Of a stretch of DNA of 64,000 nucleotides, positions 1-33,701 are shown in pieces. Source of the stretch: Galbula dea (Eukaryota; Chordata; Aves; Piciformes; Galbulidae); contig VWZX01009108.1 of assembly GCA_013399015.1 (NCBI GenBank), positions 70,218-134,217 of the forward strand, given 5' to 3'. Made by a program: the position numbers and the translations under genes. Each line of letters starts with the position of its first letter. Positions within the stretch are counted from its first letter, which is position 1. Under the pieces are notes generated by a model. It worked only from the letters and a program-made list of their open reading frames with translations, was not told where the DNA came from and searched no databases.

Positions 1-906
1 AGCCACCACTTACATATTATTTCTCTCTCCTCTTTCTTCCACAGCACTTTCTATCTCTGTAGCCATCCTTTGTAGCTGTAAATACACACAGGACTCTCAC
101 AGAGCTGTAAAATTAAAGACTGCAGCCAAAAAAAAACCCAACCATAAACTAAGCTCAGACATCACACTACTAAATTAAAAGACCTGAAGGAACCACAGCA
201 TCTTCCAGCCTGATTTCCAGCACATGAGAGACCAGAGAGTTCCTCCCCCTCCCATTTCACATCCAGGCACACAAATAAGGCAACTGAGAACAGCACCAGC
301 AGAAGAATCCAAAGAGCTTTCCTCCATGAGGAGCAAACCTGCCCACAGCCAAGAAAAGCAGGGAGCTGTCATGATGCACACTAGAAAGACAGGAGCCCCT
401 CCAACTTTGGAGGCTTTCCCTGGGAGCTGGGGTTTTTAGATCAACCCTTTTGATCTCTGAATTGTTATCCTCAGTCTCACCCCATGGGGAAAACAGGAAG
501 CAGTCAGCACACTCCAAAGCCTTTGAAGGGATTTTCCCCAACTAGTACAAAAGAAAAGGGATTAAAAAAATATAGATAGACAGAGATTTGAGCCTCAGGC
601 CCCAGCTGGAGGCAAAAGGAAGAGGTGAAGCAGAAGTGCCATGATATGGGCTCCAGGGTGATCCCAAGCAAAGGGACCAGCACCTGAAGGCTTGAAAAGC
701 ACAACCAGGGGCAATACAAGAGAGACATCAAAGAAGAATCTCTGCCCTGAAATCAGAACCTGATCTGCACCAGCTCTGCTGAGAGAGAGGAGCTGGAAAA
801 GCATCTTCTTTGGGAAGAGCAAATAGGCTGATTGAAGGACACCTGCCTTTCTCCTGGCCTGCTCAGCTCAGTTCATCTCCTTACAGGCTCAGAGGAGCTG
901 TACACC

Positions 907-1280
907 ATGGAATCACAGAATCATCACCAGAGAATGGCCCAGGTTGGAAGGGACCCTAAAGATCATCTAGTTCCAACCCCCTGCCATGGGCAGGGATGCC
1001 ACCCACTAGACCAGGTTGCCCAGGGCCACATCCAGCCTGGCCTTGAACCCTGCCAGGGATGGGGCAGCCACAGCCTCTCTGGGCAGCCTGTTCCAGTGCC
1101 TCACCACCCTCTGGGTAAAGAACCTCCTTCTCATTTCCAGTCTTGGATCCATTCCCCCTTGTCCTGTTGCAGTCTGAGCAGCTGAAAAGTCTCTCCCCTT
1201 GTACCTTGTAACCCCCTTCAGGTGCTGAAAGGCTGCTGTGAGGTCCCCCCAGAGCCTTCTCTTCTCCAGACAGAACAGGA
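907..1280 (-). mobile_element. CR1 LINE 3' fragment (CCATGGCAGGG tail type)
   Basis: On the plus strand it runs from GGAATCACAGAATC through the CR1 3' end in reverse (AGGTTGGAAGGGACCCTAAA, then CTAGTTCCAACCCCC) into the upstream CR1 3' region near 1280. It is 5'-truncated and downstream of PTPN11. Confidence 0.9.
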
Positions 1281-2879
1281 GGCAAGCTTCAGAATTCACC
1301 TGACATAAACACTCAGTTCCCACTGAAGGAAATCAGCCAAGGTTTCAAGGTTTTCTGGAGATAACAACCTTGTCCTTGAGGAAGATCTAATCACCCAGGG
1401 TTTGGATAAACACTGAGAACACCAGGAGAATAAATTCTATTGACACTCACCTCTGTGGGGCCAGGGGAGAAGCAACCCAACAGGTGCTGGAGGTGGCACC
1501 ACAGCACTGGCACCTTCAATCCTTGTCCAGAAGTGCTGAGGTTGGATCAATCCCTGTCCCTCCCCAGCCCTGGAACAGGTTATAAGCCCACTGACTAGCC
1601 AGAGAGGTGGCTGCATACTGTTAGATGTATTCATAAGAAAAGCCCCAAAAGCAGTAAAAGCTTTTCCTCTCCTGGGATAATCTCCTTAAAGCCAAGCTGC
1701 TCCAGATAGCTCCTGTCCTCATTTGAATTCAGCTGGTAGATGAATCCACACAGGCCTCAACCCCAGGGCCCTGCCTCCTTCCTTCCTGCTATTTCAATGG
1801 ATTATCTCTCCTGTTTGCCATTGCCTCCAGATTAAGCTTGTTTTACTCCAGCTTCAGCTCTGTGTTCAAGCAGTGCTGCTCATGTCAGCTGGGTTCCAAC
1901 ACACAGCATTTAGAGCCTTACAGTGTGGCAGGAGGGCTCAGCTCCTAAAGCAGGATCAGAGAGGAGAGCTAGGGCTTAGTGAAACCTTCTCTGGAATCCA
2001 AACCCTTTCACACCTCAGCAAAGCCACTGGGGCTGTCTGGTTCCTGGGAAGTGAAATGCTTGGGGGGAATATTCCAACAGCTAGGAGAAAGGAAAAGCAG
2101 CATTAATGGGCTCAGAATGAGATTGATATGCAATATAGATTTATTTCTGTGCAATAGGTAGGGACACATGTATGCTCCTCTAGTTCCAGCCTGGAGAAGA
2201 GCTAGGACAGTCCAACTTTGGAAGTATCTAGCTCCAAGTCAGGAATTCTGACAGCTTTTGAAGTATGGTAGCAGCAGTTGGCAGAAAGGAGCCTGGGGTG
2301 CAGTGCAGCTTCCCTTACAAAGCACCAGTCTCTTTTAGAGTCCCTGCATGGTGCTGGCATAAATGGTTCTCAGCAGAGCCCCAAAGATAAATGCTGCCAG
2401 AGAGGAAAGGTTTGGAAGGCAGGAGCAGCAGGAGTGAGAGCAACAGCTTGCTTCTCCCTGCCCCCAGAGGAGCTGGTGGCAGCTAAGTGTGATGTGGACA
2501 GAGAAAGAAGAGGATTGTCCTTCCTTCCCCCAGTTAAAACTGATTTGTTTTTAGCTATCAGTGTGTAAGGAGAGAGGCCAGTCCCTGCCTCAGCCCAGCT
2601 TTGAGCATGTTCCACACCAAGCTCAGAAAAATCAGGAAAGAAACTATGAAGGTAAATCAGCTGGAGGGGGAAGAGGACAGGGAAAGCAGGAGGCAGCAAG
2701 GACACAAGCACAGGACTCTAGGACAAGATCCATGGAGGTCTAACTGGAAAGGCAGTACCTGGCCAGCTGGGAGAACCTTCCATGGGGCAGCCAGTTGGCA
2801 GTGGGAGGCAGGAACACAAAGATGAAAGCTGCTCTAGATCCCAGTTAGGAGGAGTTTTGCTCTGCTGGCTCTCAGGAAG

Positions 2880-3100
2880 GGCAGCTGCTCAGGTTAGATG
2901 TTAGGCAAAGGTTCTTCACCCAGGGGGTGGTGGAGACCTGGCACAGGCTCCCCAGGGATGCAGTCACAGCACCAAGCCTGACAGAGCTCCAGCAGCATCT
3001 GGCCAATGCTCTTAGCCACATGGGGTGACTTTGGGGTTGTCCTGTGCAGAGCCAGGAGTTGGACTCCATGATCCTTGTGGGTTCCTTCCAACCTGGGATC
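2880..3100 (+). mobile_element. CR1 LINE 3' fragment (GTGACTTTGGGGTTG tail type)
   Basis: It has the CR1 3' pattern ACCCAGGGGGTGGTGGAG, then GTTGGACTCCATGATCC and GGTTCCTTCCAACC. It belongs to the same tail class as the copy at 12228. It ends about 120 bp from the proposed PTPN11 poly(A) site. Confidence 0.88.
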
Positions 3101-3236
3101 TTCTCTCCACCAGCATCTCCTTCCTCCCTTGAGGAGCTCAGGAGGACACTTTGGGATCAGTGCCCATGCAGCACCCTCAGCTCTGCCTGCAAGCTGGAGA
3201 ACAGAATGACTGACAAACCATGATAAGAAAACCAGC

Positions 3237-3242
3237 TTTATT
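3237..3242 (-). terminator. PTPN11: Candidate distal polyadenylation signal of PTPN11
   Basis: The plus strand reads TTTATT, so the minus strand reads AATAAA followed by G. It sits at the end of the AT-rich stretch assigned to the 3'UTR. Cleavage would fall near 3215-3225. No transcript data are available. Confidence 0.45.
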
Positions 3243-6051
3243 TCTTGTTTCTTATTGTATTTCCCCCTCCTTTTTGTTGTTTCTGAAGTTCTGATGTTGA
3301 CAGAGATGCTTTTGTTTCTGATGACAGAGCTTCATGGCAAGAAGGCAGCTAGCAGAGGAGCTGAACTAAGACCCAGCAACAGCAGCAGAGAAAACAAGGG
3401 ACAACCACCACCATTTCTCTAGAGGAACTACCATTTTAATGTCACATTTTGACAATTGTAAATGGTCTACAGCATGTCTGGGGGGCAAAAAGGCAGTGAA
3501 GTGGAGTCTTTTGAACCACTAGAGGTGTGGTAAAACAGCAGATGATCAACATTGACATGATTCACATCAAATTGATGACACCCTACATGGATTCCTTTTA
3601 AAGGATAATTTCTTCCATAAAATATTACATTTCATTTCATACTCTGGTACAATACTTCATACATTGCAGGAAAAACAAGTCATAAAATAAATGCCAGGGC
3701 TACTCCCCCTAAGAATAGGATCCTTTTCCATTAGTCTTTAGTATTGCCATAAACAACCAAAAACAACAAATCACAATAACATCATAAATAAAGAAGGCTT
3801 GAAATTATTAATGAGGCTGCACTACTGAAAAGGGAGCAATTACAAATGACTTGGAAATAATGAAGTTATGGGGAGAAAATCAAAACCTGACAACACACCC
3901 TAGTACCAGCTGTGATTCTTTTCCCATCCCTACAACAACAAGAAGAGAAAAGGAAACAGGTTTTACCACTTGGTTAGCCATACCCTAGTTAATTGGGTTT
4001 CCAACATCTTAGGAGGAAGAAGTGAAGTTTGGTCAGGATGAAGAGAAGAACCCTAGCAGCCCTGCCAACAGTCAGCTGAAATTCCAAGTGCATGCTCCAA
4101 ACCCTTCAGGAAATGAAGCCTGCAGCAAATTCACACTGACAGAAATGCCTGTGCCTTAGGAACTGGGTTTCAAAGTTTCCCTTCTGCTACACAAGGTCTT
4201 CTACAGCAGAAGACTTCAGAGCCAGCATCCCTCTGCCACTCCGCTCAGACAGCAAATGCTTGGAAATCAAGGCCTGACATTGACTCTCTTCAAAAGTCAC
4301 TAGAAATACCTGAAGCCCACATTCACTCATCTCCTCTGAGCCAGAGGACACTGCTCCTTCTTGCTTCATCTGTCACAAAGCTCAGCCATGGTTTAGAAGA
4401 ATCTCAAACAAGCAGGCAGATTGGCTTTTGCAAGGTCTCCCCTTTGGTATTCAGCAGAGTCTAATGCTCCAGCTACCAGAGGATCCTCAGCTTCTGCTCC
4501 CTCCTCATTGCCATTCTTCCCCAGGATTAATACACATTCTGCAGGAAGAATTCCCTGCTTCCAAGAAACAAGAAAGGGGGAAAAAAAAAGACCAAAAAAA
4601 GACCCATCCTGAAGTGGCAGGTTCTAAACAGCTAAAGTGAGGTTGTAAGAGGCACCTGGATGTTGGCCACGTGGCTTGCTGCTTACAAGGTCAATCTTTT
4701 CAGACATCACATTAACTGAGTTCCTAACAGTTCAGGCTCCTTCTCTTTTTCTCTGCCCTCTTCCCCTGCCTGTCCAGTTTGGGACAGAACAGCTCCAGCC
4801 CTGAACACTTGTTTCACCTTGCTGTAAGGTATCAAGTGGAGAATTGCTTCAACTCTGCAGTTTCAGACCAATAAAGGAATTGCTGGCAACTGCTCCCTAC
4901 AAACACCAACCCTTCTAACCCCAGCTCTGCTCAGCAGGGAGAGGAGAGGAAGCAGGTGATGTCCAACAGGTATCTCACTACCAACTGAACATTTCCCTCT
5001 CACCACAACCAGAAATGTTAGCTCTAGAAAGGGCACAGCTAGTTAATGACTACAGTATAAGGCCAGGCTATGAAACCAGGTATTCTGGTATGCTGGTGCC
5101 AGGAGTTCCAAAGGAAAACCAACAAACCTAAAGCCTCCAAAGCCAAAAAGGACACTAGGCAAACAAAACTCTGCTTAAGATGAAAGAAGCACCTGCCTTC
5201 AGTCCAAACAAAGTGCTCAAATATTGGGTTTTGCAAAGCACTCTCAGGAAAAGGCAATGTCATCTCCCACTTCACCTTCCAGCAAGCTGCAGTAATGACA
5301 CCCCAGGCTCCAGCATGGCCAAGAAGGCAGTTAGCTCCCCACCAGCCCTTCACCCCTGCAGACAGCAGCTGAACCCAGTGTTCACCACCTGCACCTGCTG
5401 TATGGAAGGGGCAAGCATTCCTTAACACCACTCAGGGCACAGAGCTTCCCCAGAAGCATGGGGAAAGGAGCTGGCAAGACACCACTGGTGCCCCCTCCTT
5501 GAGACCTCTTCTGCCACTGACACACACAGCTGGCAGCTGCTCAGGGCTTCCAGGGGAGCCTGGTCCAGCTAAGTGAACAGAGCAAAGGGAAGAAAGCCAA
5601 ATAAGTGGCAGCTTAAGAGCAGGGCTTTGCTCTAGAGCCTAGAAGAGGACTTGGTCTCACTGACAGGGATCTGAAGTGGTTTCAGATGGATGTGTTCACT
5701 CCAATAGGGACAGCCAATTCCATGCAGCTCCAAAAGGCACTTCAGGTAGAGCAGTAATTAACTCCTGCCTGATGAGAGGAACCAAAGGAGCCTGCTGGCC
5801 TTGCTGCCCTTCCAATGAAGGCAACTGGAGTGGCTTGTTAGCTTCCATGCACTGCTTTCCTCACACTAATGTAGCTACTTACACTAGGATAAAGCCTGAC
5901 TCAACAAAACCCCCAAAGGCTCAAGAGCTTGCATCTCCCCAGCAGAAGGGGAAGAAGATTCCCTCCCACTCAGGTGGGCTGCCTGTAGCACTGGATTTCA
6001 GATGCTGTCAAGGGGTCATCATGCAACTTCTGAAAATGCCTTAGGTTCCTA

Positions 6052-6174
6052 GAATGAATCCTGGAATGGCCCAGGTTGGAAGGGACCTTAAAGACCAGCT
6101 AGTTCCAACCCCCCTGCCATGGGGCAGGGACACCACACACCAGAGACCAGGCTGCCCAGGGCCACATCCAGCCA
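6052..6174 (-). mobile_element. CR1 LINE 3'-end fragment inside the PTPN11 3'UTR exon
   Basis: Only the last 120 bp or so of a CR1 is present (AGGTTGGAAGGGACC, CTAGTTCCAACCC, GGCCACATCCAGCC in reverse). The element is in the same orientation as PTPN11, so the mRNA would carry it in sense. Confidence 0.88.
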
Positions 6175-6607
6175 GAACTCTACAAGTTCAATCTCTTGCT
6201 TAACAGACCAAGACAGACAAATGAACACAGGCAGTGTCCTCACCAACTGCTAGGGCACTCTGTCTTTTGAGTGCTACAGTAAATTTCTATTTGGAGCAGA
6301 GAAGACACAAAAGAGATTTTGGTTGATGGAAAGGCTACCTTGCATAATTCCTCACAGCCAGCCCAGCCAGTCACTCAGCTTAAGTCCTATTCAAAGCCAT
6401 CAGTTAGCACAAAAAGCACCTTCATATCAATCACTGCTCACCCCTGTGAAGCTCAGCCTGAGTTTGAAATGTATGAGGACTCATTTTCTCACAGAGCTGA
6501 TTCTAGTCACACTGGTGATCCACTGTTTTCCAACACTCAAGTCTTGTTCCCATCAGTAATTTTCCATTAGTGTGCTGGATTTATCCATGGCACTGCTCTC
6601 CCAACCA

Positions 6608-6629
6608 CCCCTACTCCCCTCCCACCCCC
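6608..6629 (-). promoter_or_regulatory. G-quadruplex-type motif in PTPN11 3'UTR (first)
   Basis: On the minus (mRNA) strand there are runs of 5, 3, 4 and 4 G separated by loops of 1, 1 and 4 bases. This meets the usual four-tract pattern for a stable quadruplex with short loops. Motif only; folding is not shown. Confidence 0.55.
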
Positions 6630-6685
6630 TCCAACAAAAATGAAACCAAAAAAATCCCACAACTGCTCAAGTAAAGGAAAAAAAA

Positions 6686-6704
6686 CCCAACCCAACCCAA
6701 CCCC
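6686..6704 (-). promoter_or_regulatory. G-quadruplex-type motif in PTPN11 3'UTR (second)
   Basis: The minus strand reads GGGGTTGGGTTGGGTTGGG, four G-tracts with identical TT loops. It lies about 60 bp from the first G-rich motif. Confidence 0.6.
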
Positions 6705-6830
6705 AACTAACAGCCATACTGTGAAACAACCCCCACCAGTTAAAACAACAAAGGGATGACAGTCCAACAGGTTGCAGGATTCAAAACTGACTCTACAAAG
6801 TAGTTGTCTACATTGTAGAAAGGATTTCCT

Positions 6831-6836
6831 TTTATT
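6831..6836 (-). terminator. PTPN11: Candidate proximal polyadenylation signal of PTPN11
   Basis: A minus-strand AATAAA lies about 190 nt into the presumed terminal exon. If used it would remove the G-rich motifs and the CR1 piece from the mRNA. Confidence 0.25.
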
Positions 6837-7912
6837 TGGAAAATGAGCAACTGTAAATCAGGTACTGGAGAGAAGAGAGAGAAACAATCTTTAGATGGTC
6901 TGAAGTTTTGCCTACTGTGGAAGGATTAAAACTGTAAATAAAGAGGTGTCACTCCCTCAGAGTTCACTGTTCATGTGAAGCTTCTTCCATCTCTTTCTTC
7001 ACCTTAGGAAAAGCCACATTCATCTCTGGGAAAGGAAGGGAGAAGAAAAGAAAAGAACTCTTTAGGAAAAAAAGCCAAGCCAGCAGTTCTTTCTTCTTCT
7101 GACATCAGACAGAAGGGCTCAGGTTTTGACTCAAGAAAGCCTTCACCTCAAGCAGGAGTCTCAGCCCTTGCTTAGGAACTGCCTGGGACTTTGGCAGCAG
7201 AAAATGAGACTGTGTGTAAACCTGGAGCAGGTCCCTGGACTGAATGGATGAAACACACAGTTACCAAAGGGAAAATAGGGTTTCTGAGGGCTTTGGAAAG
7301 AAAGAAAGACAACAAAAGGCTTTAGATTTGAACCAAAAAGGAGTTAATGACTACAGACACCTTGAATTCCAAAGCTATTCCTTTGCAGTAGTCACAAAGC
7401 ATCAGATAAACTACTCAGCTAACAGCCTCCCTATTCAGTTGTCTGACTGCAAGAACTAGATCACCACAGACATTTCAAAGAGAACCTACAGCCAAAAGGA
7501 AGGATTTATGGTTTCCTAGTATGACACCAGCACAGCAACTGCTCCCAACACCCAGGCTCAGCAGTAACCTTGCTCATCAGAGCCTTTAGGAGGCTGAGCA
7601 AGAGATTAAGTGTTCTTTGGATCTGTCTGGATACAGACAAATCCTTATCAGCAGCCAGGAGCAAAGATCACTTTCAAAAAACAAGGGAAGTTCAGGCTGC
7701 AGTTGCTATTTCTGTTAGCACACAGAATTTCAGTCTCCTGTATTTGTCTAACAGATTAAATTTGTCTATACAATTAGGCTAATAATTGAAATTGCCCAAC
7801 TAATGTCCCTGGTGAGTCAGGACATAAGAACAAAGGCCAAGCTACCAAGCTAACATCCCATATTGTTTTGAAAGGGTAGACAGAGATGCAACTCAGTCAA
7901 ACTCAACCAAAG

Positions 7913-8174
7913 GACTAGGGGGAATGGATGCAAACTAGAGGAGGGCAGATTTAGACTGGATATTAGGAGGAAGTTCTTCCCTGTTAGGGTGGGGAGACAC
8001 TGGAACAGGTTGCCCAGAGAGGCTGTGGAAGCCTCAGCCATCCCTGGAAGCTTTGAAGGCCAGGCTGGCTGGGGCTGTGGGCAACCTGCTCTAGTGGGAG
8101 GTGTCCCTGGCAGGCAGGGAGGTTGGAACCAGCTGATCTTTAAAGGTCCCCTCTAGCTCTGATGATTCTATGAA
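7913..8174 (+). mobile_element. CR1 LINE 3' fragment (GGCAGGCAGGG tail type)
   Basis: It has GAGGAGGGCAGATTTAGACT, GGAAGTTCTTCCCTGTTAGG and a tail of GTCCCTGGCAGGCAGG to GATTCTATGA. It lies in the intron between PTPN11 exon 15 and the 3'UTR exon, antisense to the gene. Confidence 0.92.
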
Positions 8175-8316
8175 AGTTAGCTTCTCTAAGGAGGAGAGAT
8201 CCCCCACACTTGGGCATTAGGAAGTTCTGCCTCTAGCTCTTCTCACAGCTGACTTTTGAGTACCTTTTCTCTGAAGACACATACCTGCCTTTGCATGGAA
8301 GGCTCTGTACATCTTC

Positions 8317-32085
<23,769 letters not shown>

Positions 32086-32280
32086 TTTCCCCCGTGGCAG
32101 CGGCGGGTGGCGGTGCGCCCGGCCGCCCCCCTCGACGGCCGCCTCTTACATGGAGGGGGGTGAGGGTCCCCTGGCGCGGGCCGCGGCCTACGGGCGCCCT
32201 GAAGGGAGCGTGAACAACAGGCGCCTCAGGCCCCGGAGGCGCAAGGAGCGCGGCGCGGCCCGCCCTGCGTCACCCAGCCA

Positions 32281-32288
32281 TACGTCAT
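32281..32288 (-). promoter_or_regulatory. ATF/CREB-like element upstream of PTPN11
   Basis: TACGTCAT on the plus strand is ATGACGTA on the minus strand, an ATF/CREB-type site. It lies about 195 bp upstream of the PTPN11 ATG and may fall in the promoter or 5'UTR. Motif match only. Confidence 0.35.
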
Positions 32289-32653
32289 CAGCCTGCGACA
32301 CCAGGCCACCACCTGGAGCGCAGGCATTCAGTAAGCTGGGGGCTGTGGAGCCCCCCTGGGGAGTGGGTCCCAGTAGTACTAGCCGCGGGAGTAGCAAAGC
32401 CTCATCCCGTGAAGCCAAGCGAGGCGGGAGTGGGCGCGAAGCCTTACCTCAGCTATCCTAAGAGCTAGAAAAAAGGTTGGGCAGGAGCAGGATGGCGAGC
32501 CCAGTTCCCAGAGCTGCCGGTTACAGCACGGTCCCGGTGCCAGAACCACCGGTCCCCGCACAGCCCCATAGGAACCGGAACGCGAGTACCCAGTATTCTG
32601 TCCTTTTTCCCGGCTGACCCGGGACTGAACGGGCTTGACGTGGGCTTGCCTCG

Positions 32654-32672
32654 ACTACAAATCCCAGCGTGC
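32654..32672 (+). promoter_or_regulatory. ZNF143/Staf-type motif
   Basis: ACTACAAATCCCAGCGTGC closely matches the known ZNF143/Staf element (ACTACAATTCCCAGMATGC form), common in housekeeping and bidirectional promoters. It lies about 35-85 bp upstream of the likely RPL6 start sites and about 570 bp upstream of the PTPN11 ATG. Confidence 0.75.
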
Positions 32673-32688
32673 TCCGCGGTCAGCGTGG

Positions 32689-32696
32689 TGATGTCA
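32689..32696 (+). promoter_or_regulatory. CRE-like element in RPL6 promoter
   Basis: TGATGTCA differs by one base from the ATF/CREB site TGACGTCA. It is placed just upstream of the pyrimidine tracts at the likely RPL6 start. Motif match only. Confidence 0.35.
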
Positions 32697-32738
32697 CACG
32701 TCGCGCTCTCTTTAGGCTTCTGGTAGCCGGATGTAGGT

Positions 32739-32757
32739 CTCTTTCCCTCCCCGGAAG
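32739..32757 (+). other. RPL6: RPL6 non-coding exon 1 with TOP-like tract
   Basis: A pyrimidine tract (CTCTTTCCCTCCCC) leads into GGAAG|GTAAGT, a strong donor. This fits the 5' terminal oligopyrimidine start and tiny leader exon of a ribosomal protein gene. An alternative start lies at the CTCTCTTT tract near 32707, which would give a leader of about 50 nt. A YY1-like ATGGCGG follows in the intron at 32764-32770. The exact cap site cannot be read from sequence. Confidence 0.65.
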
Positions 32758-33449
32758 GTAAGTATGGCGGAGCGGCGGTGAACAGGGCTGGGTAGTGGTG
32801 GGTGTTATCCGCCGTCATCTGCCCATGGGCGCCTGTGCTGGGCTCACCAATGTGGTCCGGTGCTCTCGGAGAGAAGGCGATGAAGTCTGGGGATGAGGCG
32901 GAGCGGGAGGTTTAGCTGCCTCTGGTAGGTTAGGCCGTAGCTGGTAGTGGAGGTTGAGGTAGGCCGTGACCGGCTAGGCCCGAACCTCTCCGGCTCCAGG
33001 TGGGAGGCGAGAGCGGGGCTCGGTTGCGGCCGGAGGCCTCCGCAGGACTGAGCGGCGGTAGCCCAGTGAAGGTTGGCGTATCCTCGCGATGCGGCAGGGC
33101 CCAGCAGCTCCAGCGCCGTCAGAAAGGGTCCCGAGCCCAGGCTGTTTCTGCCCACCCTCGAGGACGAAGAGGTGGCTGCAACCTCAGCGAGTGGTTGACC
33201 TTTCCGCTGAGGATGCGTTCGGAGGACCTGTAGCTGTTGGAACTAGCTTGGAGGAGCCTTTGACTTGAGGATGGATGTGCTGCAAACAGAATGGCTTTTG
33301 ACTGCAGTGTGATGATTAGCCACACGGAAAGAGGTGGCTGGAGACTTATCAGAGTTGTGTACAAGTTCAAATTCTAATCGATTCTGTAACTGAGATGCTC
33401 CTCTGTGTCTTGTACTAAGTCTCAATTCCTGTTTCCCTTGGATCCACAG
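32758..33449 (+). other. RPL6: RPL6 intron 1
   Basis: A 692-bp intron, CpG-rich in its first 450 bp. No snoRNA with a convincing terminal stem was found. Confidence 0.65.
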
Positions 33450-33701
33450 ATGGCGGGTGAGAAGAAGCCAGGCGAGAAAGCGCCTGCTGAGAAAAAGCCA
33501 AGCAAGAAAAAGCCAGCTGAGAAGAAGCCAGCTGAGCAGAAAGCAAGCCAGAAGGCAGTAGGTGAGAAGAAAAAGAGAGTTAAGAAGCACCATGCCAGCC
33601 GTAACCCTGTCCTGGCCAGGGGTATCGGGAGGTACTCCCGCTCAGCTATGTACGTCAGGAAGGCTCTGTACAAGCGCAAGTACACTGCTCCGGAGACAAA
33701 G
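33450..33701 (+). CDS. RPL6: RPL6 coding exon 2 (N-terminus)
   Basis: The exon is 252 bp, 84 codons in phase 0, from ATG to TAPETK. The N-terminal third is a lysine/alanine/proline/glutamate tail with KKPAEKKPAE-type repeats. It then enters the conserved HHASRNPVLARGIGRYSR block. The donor is AAAG|GTAGG. Confidence 0.96.

Larger units (their letters stand above)
1..3220. other. Region downstream of PTPN11, no gene seen
   Basis: Apart from the CR1 pieces at 907 and 2880 I see no exon, RNA gene or other element. Open frames here are short, and several overlap the CR1 sequences. Confidence 0.6.
3220..7025 (-). other. PTPN11: Probable PTPN11 3'UTR terminal exon
   Basis: A TTTCCCAG acceptor near 7026 (minus strand) follows the 8285 donor. 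Near 6800 the minus strand reads CTACAATGTAGACAAC, which matches my recollection of the start of the mammalian PTPN11 3'UTR. The stretch from about 3240 to 4000 is AT-rich and mostly repeat-free, and an AATAAA lies at 3237-3242 (minus strand). A terminal exon of about 3.8 kb fits the long 3'UTR of mammalian PTPN11. Its ends are approximate, and an earlier AATAAA at 6831-6836 could give a short isoform. A CR1 fragment and two G-rich motifs lie inside it. Confidence 0.55.

Noticed and set aside
33308..33393. Possible C/D box snoRNA in RPL6 intron 1 (GTGATGATT ... CTGA)
   Set aside because: The boxes are at a plausible distance, but the flanks do not form a terminal stem, and I know of no C/D snoRNA in this intron.
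33243..33593. A minus-strand frame resembling a Leu/Trp/Phe-rich membrane protein
   Set aside because: It is the antisense reading of the lysine-rich RPL6 exon 2 repeats (AAG becomes CTT), not a gene.
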